Assembly: GCF_014522265.1 (NCBI RefSeq)
Contig: NZ_CP017024.1
Span: forward strand, 4,350,501-4,414,500
Direction: 5' to 3'
Length of the DNA stretch: 64,000 bases
DNA from: Pseudomonas oryzihabitans
GTDB taxonomy: Bacteria; Pseudomonadota; Gammaproteobacteria; Pseudomonadales; Pseudomonadaceae
In this document: piece by piece, positions 30,995-40,466 of the stretch
Layout of the letters: each line of letters opens with the position of its first letter
Position numbering within the stretch: position 1 is the stretch's first letter
Notes under the pieces: generated by a model
What the model saw: the letters and a program-made list of their open reading frames with translations, nothing else
Told to the model about the DNA's origin: nothing
Database searches by the model: none
Made by a program: the position numbers and the translations under genes

Positions 30995-31759
30995 TCAGAT
31001 GGGCTGAGCCCAGAGAACCATGACGTCGACGGTGAAGGAGCCGTCGCGGTCGATTTCGAAATACTGGCGCACTTCCTGGCCGATCTTGCTTTGCAGGCTG
31101 CGAATGGCCTGGCACTGCGGCTCGGGGGTACGCATGCGCGCGGTCCAGCTCGCGAAGTCCAGGCGCAGGCGCTGGCGACGGCAGCGGGTCACGCCCAGCC
31201 GGGCCATATCCAGCAGGCGGTGCCACTCGGCGAAGGAATAGTTACGCACGTGGCTGATGTCGCGCAGGATTTCCACCGTCTGCAGATAGGTATCCAGGCG
31301 CGGATTGGCCGGCGAGATCACGTCGATGATGGCCATCTCGCCACCATGGCGCAGCACCCGGCGCACTTCGCGCAGGGCCGCGCCGATGTCGCGCCAGTGG
31401 TGCGCCGAATAGCGGCTGAAGACGAAGTCGAAGCTGGCATCACCGAAGGGCAGGTGCTCGGCCATGCCGGGCTGGACGCTGATGTTGTCCAGGCCCTGCT
31501 CGGCCGCGCTGCGCTTGACCACCGAAAGCATTTCCTCGGCCAGATCCAGGGCGATCACCTGCCCGGCCACCGGCGCCACGTTGTAGCTGACGTGACCGCC
31601 ACCGCACCCGAGATCCAGCACCTTGGCGCCTTCCCGCTGAGCCACGGCGTCGCGCAGCTCGAGGAGCTCGGCGCCCTGGGCATGGACGGCACTGGTCAGA
31701 TAGGCCTCGGCGGTGGCGCCGAATTGCTGCTGTACGTGTTGCTCGTGGTCACCGCTCAT
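30995..31759 (-). CDS. Class I SAM-dependent methyltransferase
   Basis: A 254-residue methyltransferase with motif [17 protein letters not shown], an acidic ribose-binding residue in [10 protein letters not shown], and motif II/III regions [13 protein letters not shown] and [13 protein letters not shown]. It resembles UbiE/BioC-like enzymes in layout. It is embedded in the leucine cluster between leuD and leuB, which is conserved in pseudomonads although no leucine step needs a methyltransferase. GGAGG precedes the ATG. The substrate is unknown. Confidence 0.87.
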   Translation of the reverse strand: MSGDHEQHVQQQFGATAEAYLTSAVHAQGAELLELRDAVAQREGAKVLDLGCGGGHVSYNVAPVAGQVIALDLAEEMLSVVKRSAAEQGLDNISVQPGMAEHLPFGDASFDFVFSRYSAHHWRDIGAALREVRRVLRHGGEMAIIDVISPANPRLDTYLQTVEILRDISHVRNYSFAEWHRLLDMARLGVTRCRRQRLRLDFASWTARMRTPEPQCQAIRSLQSKIGQEVRQYFEIDRDGSFTVDVMVLWAQPI

Positions 31760-31804
31760 GGAGCCTCCGGAAAGAGCGCCGGCCGCGCGGGCCGGCGACT
31801 GGGT

Positions 31805-32449
31805 TCAGGCGCTGGGGAACATCCAGGGACTGCTCTGGCGATAGCGGGCTTCGAAACTCCCGATGGCGTCGGCATCCTGCAGGGTCAGGCCGATGTCGTC
31901 CAGGCCATTGAGCAGGCAGTGCTTGCGGAAGGCGTCGATCTCGAAGGACAGCGCCACGCCATCGGGACGGCGCACGGTCTGGCTTTCGAGATCGACCACC
32001 AGCTGGTAGCCCTCGTTGGCTTCGACCTGGCGGAACAGCTCGTCGACGTCCGCATCGCTGAGGATGATCGGCAACAGACCGTTCTTGAAGCTGTTGTTGA
32101 AGAAGATGTCGGCGAAGCTCGGCGCGATCACCGAACGGAAGCCGTAGCCATCCAGGGCCCAGGGCGCGTGTTCGCGGCTGGAACCGCAGCCGAAGTTTTC
32201 ACGGGCCAGCAGGATGCTGGCGCCCTGGTAGCGCGGCTGGTTGAGCACGAATTCGGGATTCAGCGGCCGCCTGCTGTGGTCCTGGCCGGGCTGGCCGACG
32301 TCCAGGTAGCGCCACTCGTCGAACAGGTTGGGGCCGAAGCCGGTGCGCTTGATCGACTTGAGAAATTGCTTGGGAATGATCTGGTCGGTGTCGACGTTGG
32401 CGCGATCCAGGGGTGCGACCAAACCGGTGTGCTGGGTAAAGGCTTGCAT
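31805..32449 (-). CDS. leuD: 3-isopropylmalate dehydratase small subunit
   Basis: Small swivelling subunit of isopropylmalate isomerase. The 214-residue protein begins with [20 protein letters not shown] and has [18 protein letters not shown], the substrate-binding family signature. The ATG at 32449 follows GGAG at 7 nt. It starts 11 bp after the leuC stop, so both subunits are made from one mRNA. Confidence 0.97.
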   Translation of the reverse strand: MQAFTQHTGLVAPLDRANVDTDQIIPKQFLKSIKRTGFGPNLFDEWRYLDVGQPGQDHSRRPLNPEFVLNQPRYQGASILLARENFGCGSSREHAPWALDGYGFRSVIAPSFADIFFNNSFKNGLLPIILSDADVDELFRQVEANEGYQLVVDLESQTVRRPDGVALSFEIDAFRKHCLLNGLDDIGLTLQDADAIGSFEARYRQSSPWMFPSA

Positions 32450-32460
32450 GGTCAGGCTCC

Positions 32461-33885
32461 TCAGGCGTTGGCGAAGTCGCGGACGTCGACGAAACGACCG
32501 GCGATGGCGGCAGCGGCGGCCATCGCCGGGCTCACCAGGTGGGTACGGCCACCGGCGCCCTGGCGGCCCTCGAAGTTGCGATTGGAGGTGGAGGCGCAAT
32601 GCTCGCCACTCTCCAGGCGGTCGGCGTTCATCGCCAGGCACATGGAGCAGCCCGGCTCACGCCATTCGAAACCGGCTTCGATGAACACCTTGTCCAGGCC
32701 TTCGCGCTCGGCTTGCGCCTTGACTAGGCCGGAGCCGGGTACCACCAGCGCCTGCTTGAGGGTGGCGGCCACCTTGCGGCCCTTGGCCACGGCGGCGGCG
32801 GCGCGCAGGTCCTCGATGCGAGAATTGGTGCAGGAGCCGATGAAGACGCGATCCAGCACGATGTCGGTGATCGGCTGGTTGGCCTTGAGGCCCATGTACT
32901 TCAGGGCGCGCTCGATGGAGCCGCGCTTGACCGGATCGGCTTCGCGAGCCGGGTCCGGCACCTGCTGGTCGACGGCCAGAACCATCTCCGGCGAGGTGCC
33001 CCAGCTGACCTGCGGCTTGAGCTGAGTGGCGTCGAGTTCGACGACGGTGTCGAAGTGGGCGTCGGCATCGGACACCAGGCCGCGCCACTGGGCAACGGCG
33101 GCCTCCCAGACGGCACCGGTGGGCGCGAAGGGACGGCCCTCGACGTAGTCGATGGTGGTCTGGTCCACCGCCACCATGCCGACCCGGGCACCGGCTTCGA
33201 TGGACATGTTGCAGATGGTCATGCGGCCTTCCATGGACAGGGCGCGGATGGCGCTGCCGGCGAATTCGATGGCATGGCCGTTACCGCCGGCGGTGCCGAT
33301 CTTGCCGATGACCGCGAGGACGATGTCCTTGGCAGTGACGCCAAAGGGCAACTCACCCTCCACCTTCACCAACATGTTCTTCATCTTCTTGGCCACCAGG
33401 CACTGGGTGGCGAGCACGTGCTCGACCTCGGAGGTGCCGATGCCATGGGCCAGGGCACCGAAGGCGCCGTTGGTGGAGGTGTGGGAGTCACCGCAGACCA
33501 CGGTCATGCCGGGCAGCACGGCGCCCTGCTCCGGGCCGATCACGTGGACGATGCCCTGGCGGACGTCGTTCATCTTGAACTGGGTGACGCCGAAGTCGTC
33601 GCAGTTCTCGTCCAGGGTGCGGACCTGGATGCGCGAGATCTCGTCCTTGATGGAATCGAGGCCTTCCTTGCGATCGGGGGTGGTCGGCACGTTGTGATCG
33701 GGGGTCGCCAGGTTGGCGTCCAGACGCCAGGGCTTGCGGCCGGCCAGACGCAGGCCTTCGAAGGCCTGGGGCGAGGTCACTTCGTGGATGATGTGGCGGT
33801 CGATGTAGAGCAGCGCGGAACCGTCGTCGCGCTGCTTGACCAGGTGCATATCCCAGAGTTTGTCGTAGAGCGTCTTGCCAGCCAT
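32461..33885 (-). CDS. leuC: 3-isopropylmalate dehydratase large subunit
   Basis: Catalytic aconitase-family subunit of isopropylmalate isomerase. The 474-residue protein carries the 4Fe-4S cysteines in [13 protein letters not shown] and GCSMCLAMN, and [20 protein letters not shown]. The ATG at 33885 follows AGGA; an ATG 15 bp upstream is less well placed. It is the first gene of the leuC-leuD-methyltransferase-leuB unit and is divergent from a LysR regulator. Confidence 0.97.
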   Translation of the reverse strand: MAGKTLYDKLWDMHLVKQRDDGSALLYIDRHIIHEVTSPQAFEGLRLAGRKPWRLDANLATPDHNVPTTPDRKEGLDSIKDEISRIQVRTLDENCDDFGVTQFKMNDVRQGIVHVIGPEQGAVLPGMTVVCGDSHTSTNGAFGALAHGIGTSEVEHVLATQCLVAKKMKNMLVKVEGELPFGVTAKDIVLAVIGKIGTAGGNGHAIEFAGSAIRALSMEGRMTICNMSIEAGARVGMVAVDQTTIDYVEGRPFAPTGAVWEAAVAQWRGLVSDADAHFDTVVELDATQLKPQVSWGTSPEMVLAVDQQVPDPAREADPVKRGSIERALKYMGLKANQPITDIVLDRVFIGSCTNSRIEDLRAAAAVAKGRKVAATLKQALVVPGSGLVKAQAEREGLDKVFIEAGFEWREPGCSMCLAMNADRLESGEHCASTSNRNFEGRQGAGGRTHLVSPAMAAAAAIAGRFVDVRDFANA

Positions 33886-33972
33886 GGGTGGATTCCTCAT
33901 CAGGCGTGGAACGGCACGGGCCTTTGCATGCCCTTGGTGCTTGTGGGGTCAAAGATACCGCGTTAGGCTCGC

Positions 33973-33999
33973 ATGAAACAAATTCATCTTTTTCATGAA
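33973..33999. promoter_or_regulatory. Candidate LysR-type operator between leuC and the LysR gene
   Basis: Three alternating half-sites, ATGAA (33973), TTCAT (33983) and ATGAA (33995), form two overlapping palindromes. The right one, TTCAT-N7-ATGAA, has the size and dyad expected of a LysR box. It lies in the divergent leuC/LysR promoter region. Confidence 0.5.
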
Positions 34000-34026
34000 G
34001 CGCATAACCAATAGGAATTCGACGTC

Positions 34027-34902
34027 TTGGACCTTGCCAATCTGAACGCCTTTGTCGCGGTGGCCGAAACCGGCGGTTTCTCCGACGCTGGCGAGCGCCT
34101 GCACCTGACCCAGCCGGCGGTGAGCAAGCGCATCGCGGCCCTGGAGCTGCAGCTGGGGCTGCGACTGTTCGATCGCATCGGCCGCGAGGTCAGCCTGACC
34201 GAGGCCGGACGCGCCCTGCTCCCCCGCGCCTATCAGATTCTAGACGTGATCGATGACACCCGGCGGGCGCTGACCAATCTCAATGGTGCCATTGGTGGCC
34301 GGCTGACGCTGGCGACCAGTCACCACATCGGCCTGCACCGGTTGCCGCCGATCCTCAGGCGCTTCACCCGGGACTATCCCGACGTCGCCCTGGATATCCG
34401 CTTTCTCGATTCGGAAGCCGCCTACGACGAAATCCTGCATGGGCGGGTGGAGCTGGCGATCATCACCCTGGCGCCTCAGACCGCGGCGCCGATCAAGGCG
34501 GTGCCGGTATGGAGCGATCCCCTGGACTTCGTGGCAGCGCCCGAACATCCGCTGGCGAACCAGGCGGAGGTCACCCTGGCCGATGTGGCGCGGCATCCGG
34601 CGGTGTTTCCCGGCGGCAATACCTTTACCCGGCTGATCGTGCATGGATTGTTCGATGCCCAGGGGCTGATACCCAATATCGCCATGAGCACCAACTACCT
34701 GGAGACCATCAAGATGCTGGTGTCCATCGGCCTGGCCTGGAGCGTGCTGCCGCGGACCCTGCTGGACGATCAGGTACGCCGGCTGCCGCTGCCGGGGATT
34801 CAGTTGGAGCGGCGCCTGGGGTACATCCTGCATACTGAGCGCACCCATTCGAATGCGGCGCAGGCGTTCATGGGATTGCTGGATGAGGTGGAGCGGGCAT
34901 AG
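34027..34902 (+). CDS. LysR-family transcriptional regulator
   Basis: A 291-residue regulator with an N-terminal winged helix-turn-helix (LNAFVAVAETGGFSDAGERL, then TQPAVSKRIAALE) and a C-terminal periplasmic-binding-like effector domain. It is divergently transcribed from leuC and most likely controls the leucine genes, although a remote target is possible. The start codon is TTG at 34027, placed behind AGGAA. The C-terminus is followed directly by intergenic repeats. Confidence 0.9.
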   Translation: MDLANLNAFVAVAETGGFSDAGERLHLTQPAVSKRIAALELQLGLRLFDRIGREVSLTEAGRALLPRAYQILDVIDDTRRALTNLNGAIGGRLTLATSHHIGLHRLPPILRRFTRDYPDVALDIRFLDSEAAYDEILHGRVELAIITLAPQTAAPIKAVPVWSDPLDFVAAPEHPLANQAEVTLADVARHPAVFPGGNTFTRLIVHGLFDAQGLIPNIAMSTNYLETIKMLVSIGLAWSVLPRTLLDDQVRRLPLPGIQLERRLGYILHTERTHSNAAQAFMGLLDEVERA

Positions 34903-34924
34903 TGAGCCGCGTTTGATGGCCCGG

Positions 34925-35330
34925 TTAACCGTAGCGTGGAAAACGGCGCAGCCTTTTCCACCCGGGTGTTCGTTGGCGAAAAGCGCCCTCACCCCAACCC
35001 TCTCCCGCAGGGAGAGGGGGCTGGCCGAGCGGGCGCTCGACTCCATCAGGCGCAGGTTGGGCTGAGGAGGCTTTATCCTCGAGGTCCAACAGTGGGGGGG
35101 TTGGCTTGGCCTTTTGGGCTTCGCTGCGCTCAACCCAACCTAAGATGCTGGCTCCAGCGCCCTCACCCCAACCCTCTCCCACAGGGAGAGGGGGCTGGCC
35201 GAGCGGGCGCTCGACTCCATCAGGCGTAGGTTGGGCTGAGGCGGCTTTATCCGCGAGGTCCAACAGTGGGGGGGGGGTTGGCTTGGCCTTGTTGGGCTTC
35301 GCTTCGCTCAACCCAACCTAGGGTGCCGAC
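34925..35330. repeat. Intergenic repeat locus 1: two 174-bp tandem units
   Basis: This fills the 437-bp gap between the LysR gene and the DUF1289 gene; no gene is seen. It begins with the dyad GTGGAAAA-N10-TTTTCCAC (34936-34961). Two units of period 174 bp follow, starting at 34985 and 35159. Each opens with CCCTCACCCCAACCCTCTCC and its mirror GGGAGAGGGGG, and each ends in the long-range inverted pair AGGTTGGGCTGAG / CTCAACCCAACCT. The units differ by a few substitutions and by the length of a G run. Confidence 0.85.
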
Positions 35331-35339
35331 AGGAACGTA

Positions 35340-35513
35340 TCAGCCCTTCTTGAGCTTTTTCAGGCGCTTCTTCGACTTGTCGATGACTTCCTTGCGCTCG
35401 CGGTCCTTCAACTCCTTCCAGCCCTTGATCTCTGAGCGTTTGCGGCCACATCCCTGGCAGACGTCGTCTTTGATCTTGCACTGGCTGATGCAGGGACTTT
35501 CGACCTTACCCAC
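35340..35513 (-). CDS. DUF1289 family small cysteine protein
   Basis: A 57-residue protein starting MGKVESPCISQCKI, with the four-cysteine pattern of DUF1289 (C-x3-C and C-x2-C in DDVCQGCGRKRSEI) and a very basic lysine-rich tail. The cysteines suggest metal binding; function is unknown. I chose the GTG at 35513 with GAGG upstream over longer upstream starts, because the family begins just before the first Cys and because the upstream DNA contains the oprB terminator. Confidence 0.85.
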   Translation of the reverse strand: MGKVESPCISQCKIKDDVCQGCGRKRSEIKGWKELKDRERKEVIDKSKKRLKKLKKG

Positions 35514-35530
35514 GGCAACCTCGGAAATGA

Positions 35531-35562
35531 AAAAGGCCCTGCAGTATAACCACCGCAGGGCC
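35531..35562 (-). terminator. Rho-independent terminator after oprB
   Basis: On the minus strand the stem GGCCCTGC/GCAGGGCC with a 12-nt loop is followed by TTTTT. It starts 44 bp after the oprB stop and lies immediately before the DUF1289 gene. Confidence 0.85.
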
Positions 35563-35605
35563 CTGTCCAGCGCCATCCGGCAGGATGGCGGGCTATGGGG
35601 GCGAT

Positions 35606-37006
35606 TTAGAAAACCGCTTGAACCTTCAGGCCGCCCACCACGGCATTGTCGACTTCACGCACGCCACCCGGACTCTTGATGTACTGGAGGTTGGGGCGCA
35701 CGGTCAGCCAGTTGGTCACGTGCACGCCGTAGTAGATCTCGGCGTCGTACTCGTTGTGCTGCAGGGGCGTGTAGGCCGGATCATCGTAGTCGGTGGCACC
35801 GGCGGCCTGGTTGAGGGCGCGCTGGTTGTCGCGGAAGTCGCTGTTGGTGCTGATGCGCGCGACGCCGAAGCCGATGTCATCCTTGGGACGACCGTCGAAG
35901 GGGCCCTTGTACACCAGACCGGCCTGGACGTAGTTGCTGACCTTGTTGACGTCCTTGGCATGGGCGGTGAAGTTGGCGAACACCGACAGGCCGCGGCTCG
36001 GATCATCGTTGTGCGCGGTGATCTGCTGACGCGCCACGACCCAGTAGCCGTGCTTGCTGGAGTGCTCCTTGTAATCCAGCCCGGTAAGGGCCGCGGAGTT
36101 GCCGTTGACGTCTTCGTAGACGTCGTTGGCATCGGCGGTGCTGTAGTAGTAGCCGACGCGGTATTCGCCCGGCAGGCCGTTGACCTTGGGCGACCAGACC
36201 ATTTCCACCGGCAGGACCGCACCCTTGGTGCCGCTGCCGTTGAGCTTGAAGCCGTTGCCGGTCTCCAGCAGCGACGGATTCTGCTCGTAGGCACCGACCT
36301 GGACGAACAGCTCGGGGGTCAGGCTGTACTTGACGCGCAGGGCCCACTGGCTGACCGGCCAGTTGTACCAGACGCCTTCCCAGTTGCCGACCTGGGAACC
36401 GCAGAACGCCAGGTTCTGGAAGTCGCACTCGAAGGAGTTGAAGTCCTCGCCTTCGCCGAAGCGACCGGCCTTGATGTCCAGACGGCCATCGAAGAAGCCC
36501 TTGGACAGCCACAGCTGGGTCAGACGCCAGGTCTGGCCACGGCCATAGACTTCCTGCACCGAGGAGTAGCCGCCCACGCGCGGATCGGTGATGCGGTCAT
36601 CGGTCAGATTGCGGCCGTCACGGGAGGTGATGGCCAGCTTGAACACCGAGTTCTCCCAACCGGCGATCTTGTTCATGTCGCCCCAGAGACCAAACATGTA
36701 CTGGGAGCTCCAGCGCCCGGTGCGGTCGTCGTCGTAGCCGCCACCCAGGTTGGTCGCGCCCTCGCCGACGTATTCGAGCTTGATGTCCCAGCCCTTGTCG
36801 CGCAGGTCCTTGCGCACGCCACCCCAGTCACCGGTCATGGTGTTGCCCAGCGGCTCGAAGGCGGCCTCGGTGTTGTTGACGCCACTGAAGTTGCCACCCG
36901 GATTGGCCTGGGGCGCCGCCTGGGCACCCGCGGCGACCGCCAGGGCCAGCAGCGACACCAGGGGCAGTGCGCGCCCCGGACGATTCTTGTGGTTTTGCTT
37001 GTTCAT
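35606..37006 (-). CDS. oprB: Carbohydrate-selective porin OprB
   Basis: Outer-membrane beta-barrel that admits glucose and related sugars. The 466-residue precursor has a signal peptide (basic start, then LVSLLALAVAAGAQA), the OprB N-terminal motif MTGDWGGVRKDLRDKG, many amphipathic strands, and the outer-membrane terminal phenylalanine. It is the last gene of the unit gltB to oprB, placed 62 bp after the AGE isomerase gene. In P. aeruginosa oprB follows gltK directly; here two sugar-metabolism genes intervene. Confidence 0.95.
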   Translation of the reverse strand: MNKQNHKNRPGRALPLVSLLALAVAAGAQAAPQANPGGNFSGVNNTEAAFEPLGNTMTGDWGGVRKDLRDKGWDIKLEYVGEGATNLGGGYDDDRTGRWSSQYMFGLWGDMNKIAGWENSVFKLAITSRDGRNLTDDRITDPRVGGYSSVQEVYGRGQTWRLTQLWLSKGFFDGRLDIKAGRFGEGEDFNSFECDFQNLAFCGSQVGNWEGVWYNWPVSQWALRVKYSLTPELFVQVGAYEQNPSLLETGNGFKLNGSGTKGAVLPVEMVWSPKVNGLPGEYRVGYYYSTADANDVYEDVNGNSAALTGLDYKEHSSKHGYWVVARQQITAHNDDPSRGLSVFANFTAHAKDVNKVSNYVQAGLVYKGPFDGRPKDDIGFGVARISTNSDFRDNQRALNQAAGATDYDDPAYTPLQHNEYDAEIYYGVHVTNWLTVRPNLQYIKSPGGVREVDNAVVGGLKVQAVF

Positions 37007-37018
37007 TACTGAGATCCC

Positions 37019-37026
37019 TTTTTATT
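37019..37026 (-). promoter_or_regulatory. Candidate catabolite-activity motif before oprB
   Basis: AATAAAAA on the minus strand fits AAnAAnAA and ends at the GGGA that acts as the likely ribosome-binding site, 13 nt before the ATG. It is weaker than the AACAACAA sites of neighbouring genes. Confidence 0.4.
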
Positions 37027-37068
37027 GAAGTGATGACACCCAGGGCCCGAAACCCGCGTCTCTAATAC

Positions 37069-38280
37069 TTACGGCAGGACGTTGAGGACTTCGTAACAGG
37101 CACCCATGGTGTGGTAGTCGACCTTGCCGGCCGGACTCTTGTCGTCGGAGTACTTGTGGTTCCGACGGTCGAGCAGGCGCCACCACGCACCGTGCTCGTG
37201 ATCGATGAAATGCGTCCAGCTGTAGCGCCAGAGCGCCTCATAGTGTTCCCAGTAGCGGGCCTCGCCACTGCACTCCGCGAGCAACGCGGCGGCGGCCAGG
37301 GCCTCGGCCTGCACCCAGAAGTACTTGTCCGGATCGCAGGGCGAGCCATCCGGGGCGAACCCGTAATAGAGACCGCCGTGCTCGCCATCCCAGCTCAGGC
37401 GCCAGGAGACATCGAACAGCGCCTGGGCCCGCGGCAGCAACCAGGGCTGGGGGCGATGGCGTTCGAGGATCAGCAGCAGCTTGGCCCATTCGATCTGGTG
37501 CCCCGGCTGGAAACCCCAGGGCCGGAACAGGTTGGCCGGATCGTCGCGGTTGTAGTCCCAGTCGATGGACCAGTCGCTGTGGTAGTGCTCCCAGACCAGG
37601 CCACCGGGGACCTCATCGGCCACCCCGCCCTGCCCCTGGGTCAGCGCCGCCTGACGCTGGGTCATGTTGCGCGCCAGGGTCTCGGCGCGATCCAGGTAGC
37701 GCACCTCGCCGCTGGCTTCGAAGGCGGCCAGCAGGGCTTCGCAGGCGTGCATGTTGGCGTTCTGGCCGCGATAGGGCGCCACGGTCTGCCAGTCGGCGCT
37801 GATCTCGTCCACATAGAGGCCATCGGCTTCACGCCAGAAGTGGGTCTCCAGGGATTCCCAGGCTTCGCTCAGCCAGTTGCGCGCTTCCTCGATCCCCGCC
37901 TGCAGGCCGTGGGCGTAGGCCAGCACCACGAAGGCCAGGCCATAGCAGTGATTGGTGCCATCCACCACCTTGTCGCCGTCGAGCAGCCAGGCATAGCCGC
38001 CGTTGGCCTGGCGATGCCGCTCGCGCAGGTATCTCAGGCCATGGCGGGTCGCTTCCAGAAAGGCCGGATCGCCATAGTGCCGGTAGGCCATGGCGAAATC
38101 GAAGACGAAGCGGGCGCTGGAGACCAGGTGGCGGGTCTGGCGATCGTAGACCGTGCCGTCGTCCTTGAAGAAGTGATAGAAGCCGCCCTGCGGATCGACA
38201 CAGCGGGGATGGTAGAACGCCAGGGTGTGGCGGACGTGCTCCAGCAGGGTGTCGCGACGACGAAAATCGGGGAAGTCCAT
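37069..38280 (-). CDS. AGE-family sugar isomerase/epimerase, probably D-mannose isomerase
   Basis: A 403-residue (alpha/alpha)6-barrel enzyme of the N-acylglucosamine 2-epimerase family. Family blocks include GGFYHFFKDDG, RHLVSSARFVFDFAMAYRH, GQNANMHACEALLAA, WGFQPGHQIEWAKLL and the C-terminal HTMGACYEVLN, with catalytic histidines expected in the last two. Length fits mannose isomerase. With the adjoining fructokinase it would turn mannose into fructose and then fructose 6-phosphate. Other AGE members epimerise glucose or act on N-acetyl sugars, so the substrate is inferred. Confidence 0.82.
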   Translation of the reverse strand: MDFPDFRRRDTLLEHVRHTLAFYHPRCVDPQGGFYHFFKDDGTVYDRQTRHLVSSARFVFDFAMAYRHYGDPAFLEATRHGLRYLRERHRQANGGYAWLLDGDKVVDGTNHCYGLAFVVLAYAHGLQAGIEEARNWLSEAWESLETHFWREADGLYVDEISADWQTVAPYRGQNANMHACEALLAAFEASGEVRYLDRAETLARNMTQRQAALTQGQGGVADEVPGGLVWEHYHSDWSIDWDYNRDDPANLFRPWGFQPGHQIEWAKLLLILERHRPQPWLLPRAQALFDVSWRLSWDGEHGGLYYGFAPDGSPCDPDKYFWVQAEALAAAALLAECSGEARYWEHYEALWRYSWTHFIDHEHGAWWRLLDRRNHKYSDDKSPAGKVDYHTMGACYEVLNVLP

Positions 38281-38299
38281 CGGGTTTCCTTGGCGGCTA

Positions 38300-38307
38300 T
38301 TGTTGTT
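38300..38307 (-). promoter_or_regulatory. Candidate catabolite-activity motif before the AGE isomerase
   Basis: AACAACAA on the minus strand, 20 nt before the ATG and a few nt upstream of the AAGGAAA ribosome-binding site. It fits AAnAAnAA exactly. Confidence 0.6.
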
Positions 38308-38320
38308 GTGGAAAAACGGT

Positions 38321-39226
38321 CTAGTGAGGGCTCACCTGCAGCAGGGCTTCGACATCGGCACGGGTCGGCGCATAGGCGCCGGCATGGCGGCAGGACACCG
38401 AGGCACTGGCCGCGGCGAATCTCAGGCGCTGCTGCAGGTCAGTCAGGCCCAGCAGGCCGGAGGCCAGCCAGCCGGCCATGCAGGCATCCCCGGCACCCAC
38501 GGTGTCGGCCACGTCCACGGCGATGGCGGCCTGTTGCCACTCGCCTTCCGGCGTATAGAGCACCAGGCCGTGCTCGCCGCGGGTGAATAGGATGCGCGCA
38601 TGGGGATTGAGGGCGCGCAATTCGTCCAGCGCGGCGCGCTCGTCCAGGCCCGGATAGATCTGGCGGATGTCTTCGTCGGATAGCTTGATGTCGTCGGCCA
38701 GGCGCACCAGCTCGGGGAAGGTCTGCTGGCGATAGCGATCGTCCATCAGGTTGCGCCAGTTGGGATCGTAGCTCAGGCGCTTGCCGGCAGCCTTGGCCTG
38801 GCGGGCCAGGTCCAGCAGGGTATCGGCCAGCGGATAGCGGGCCAGGCTGATGCAGCTGAAATGGCAGACCTCGGCGGCCTCCAGCCAGCCTTCGGGCAGC
38901 AGCGCCGGGTCGAACTGGAGATCGGCTTCGCCGGCGAAGAAATAGCGCGGCGGACGGCTCGACGGCACGATGGCCACCAGCGGATCGGCGGCGACGCGCT
39001 GCAGGAAGCGGGTATCGAGGCCGGCGGTTTCCGACTGCCAGGCGATCTCGTCACCCAGGCCGTCCTGGCTGATGGCGCCACCGAAGGCGCTTGCCACGCC
39101 CAGCCGGGCCAGGCCACGCGCCACGTTCCAGGGGGCACCGCCCGGATAACCCCGCCATTCGCCAGGATTACCCTGGACGATGTCGGTGAGGGCTTCGCCA
39201 AAGACCACGACGCGGGGTAGTGCCAT
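38321..39226 (-). CDS. PfkB-family fructokinase
   Basis: A 301-residue sugar kinase. The start FGEALTDIVQG, the substrate region GGAPWNVARGLARLG, and the C-terminal ATP/anion-hole motif DTVGAGDACMAGW are those of bacterial fructokinases such as MtlZ. It should phosphorylate fructose formed by the neighbouring isomerase. AGGAGA precedes the ATG at 39226. A 128-bp gap to gltK contains a LacI-type palindrome, so this gene may head a sub-operon with the isomerase and oprB. Confidence 0.87.
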   Translation of the reverse strand: MALPRVVVFGEALTDIVQGNPGEWRGYPGGAPWNVARGLARLGVASAFGGAISQDGLGDEIAWQSETAGLDTRFLQRVAADPLVAIVPSSRPPRYFFAGEADLQFDPALLPEGWLEAAEVCHFSCISLARYPLADTLLDLARQAKAAGKRLSYDPNWRNLMDDRYRQQTFPELVRLADDIKLSDEDIRQIYPGLDERAALDELRALNPHARILFTRGEHGLVLYTPEGEWQQAAIAVDVADTVGAGDACMAGWLASGLLGLTDLQQRLRFAAASASVSCRHAGAYAPTRADVEALLQVSPH

Positions 39227-39233
39227 TGTTGTT
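39226..39233 (-). promoter_or_regulatory. Candidate catabolite-activity motif at the fructokinase start codon
   Basis: AACAACAA on the minus strand, with its last A being the first base of the ATG, right behind the AGGAGA ribosome-binding site. Hfq bound here would directly block initiation. Confidence 0.65.
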
Positions 39234-39326
39234 CTCCTGTCTGTCACGGCGGCCGGAGGTGCACTCCTGGCCTCTGGTAGGGCCGCAACCCGACGTCAGG
39301 CGCGGCGGCGGGCGGACCTTACCATT

Positions 39327-39342
39327 GCTGTAACGTTTCAGC
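39327..39342. promoter_or_regulatory. LacI/FruR-type palindromic operator
   Basis: GCTGTAACGTTTCAGC is a 16-bp palindrome with a single mismatched pair and a central CG. It closely resembles the FruR/Cra-type operator TGAAACGTTTCA. It lies 12 bp beyond the gltK stop and 100 bp before the fructokinase start. No LacI-family gene is in the window. Confidence 0.6.
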
Positions 39343-39354
39343 CATGAGCTACGT

Positions 39355-40455
39355 TCAAGAAAGTCGGCGACCGCTCGCAGGATCGAACAGCACCGCCCGT
39401 CGCGAATCGATCCGCCAGAGCACCTGGTCGCCGGCCCGCGGCGCTTCGCCCGGAGCGACCCGGCAGCAGACCTTGGTGCCGTTCCATTCGGCATACAGCA
39501 GGGTGTCGGGACCGGTCGGCTCGACCACCTGGATCCGCGTCAGGATGCCTGGCACCGCGTTGTCCGCCGGATGCGCCGACTGGATCTGCTCCGGACGCAC
39601 CCCAAGGATAGCCTCTCGGCCCGCGAGCGCCGGATCCAGATCGGGCAAATCCACCTGGCTGTCGCCGGTATCGCCGGTGACGCGGGCAACCACCCTGCCC
39701 TCGCGCGCTTCCAGGCGCACCGGCACGAAGTTCATCGGCGGCGAGCCGATGAAGCTGGCGACGAAGAGATTGGCCGGATCGTTGTAGATCTCCTCGGGAG
39801 TACCGAACTGCTGCACCTCGCCATCCTTCATCACCGCGACGCGATCGCCCAGGGTCATGGCTTCGATCTGGTCGTGGGTGACGTAGACGGTGGTGGTCTG
39901 CAGGCGCTGGTGCATCAGCTTGATCTCGGTGCGCATCTCCACCCGCAGCTTGGCGTCGAGGTTGGACAACGGCTCGTCGAACAGATAGAGCTTGGGCCGG
40001 CGCGCCAGGGCGCGACCCATGGCCACCCGCTGCTGCTGGCCACCGGAGAGCTGCGCCGGCTTGCGCTCGAGCAGGTGCTCGATCTGCAGCAGCTTGCTGA
40101 CCCGCGCCACCTCGGCGTCGATCTGCTCCCTGGGGGTCTTGCGGATCTTCAGGCCGAAGGCGATGTTCTCGCGCACGGTCATGGTCGGATACAGGGCGTA
40201 GGACTGGAACACCATGGCGATGTCCCTGTCCTTGGGCTCGACCTGGGTGACGTCCTCGCCGTCCAGGCAGATGGCGCCGCTGCTGATGTCTTCCAGGCCG
40301 GCGATGGCGTTCATCAGGGTGGATTTGCCACAGCCGGAGGGGCCCACCAGGATGAGGAACTGACCCGCGTCGATGCGGATGTCGATGCCCTTGAGGGCTT
40401 CCTGGGCGGCGTTGCCGTAGGTCTTGCGTACGCTTTTGAGTTCGAGAGCTGCCAT
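39355..40455 (-). CDS. gltK: Glucose ABC transporter ATP-binding protein
   Basis: A 366-residue MalK/UgpC-type ATPase. Walker A is GPSGCGKST, the signature is [19 protein letters not shown], Walker B is [13 protein letters not shown], and the switch histidine is in VYVTHDQ. A C-terminal OB/TOBE region (from about residue 235) is present. It energises the GltF/GltG permease. It starts 11 bp after gltG with AAGGAAGG before the ATG. Confidence 0.93.
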   Translation of the reverse strand: MAALELKSVRKTYGNAAQEALKGIDIRIDAGQFLILVGPSGCGKSTLMNAIAGLEDISSGAICLDGEDVTQVEPKDRDIAMVFQSYALYPTMTVRENIAFGLKIRKTPREQIDAEVARVSKLLQIEHLLERKPAQLSGGQQQRVAMGRALARRPKLYLFDEPLSNLDAKLRVEMRTEIKLMHQRLQTTTVYVTHDQIEAMTLGDRVAVMKDGEVQQFGTPEEIYNDPANLFVASFIGSPPMNFVPVRLEAREGRVVARVTGDTGDSQVDLPDLDPALAGREAILGVRPEQIQSAHPADNAVPGILTRIQVVEPTGPDTLLYAEWNGTKVCCRVAPGEAPRAGDQVLWRIDSRRAVLFDPASGRRLS

Positions 40456-40466
40456 GGTGGCCTTCC

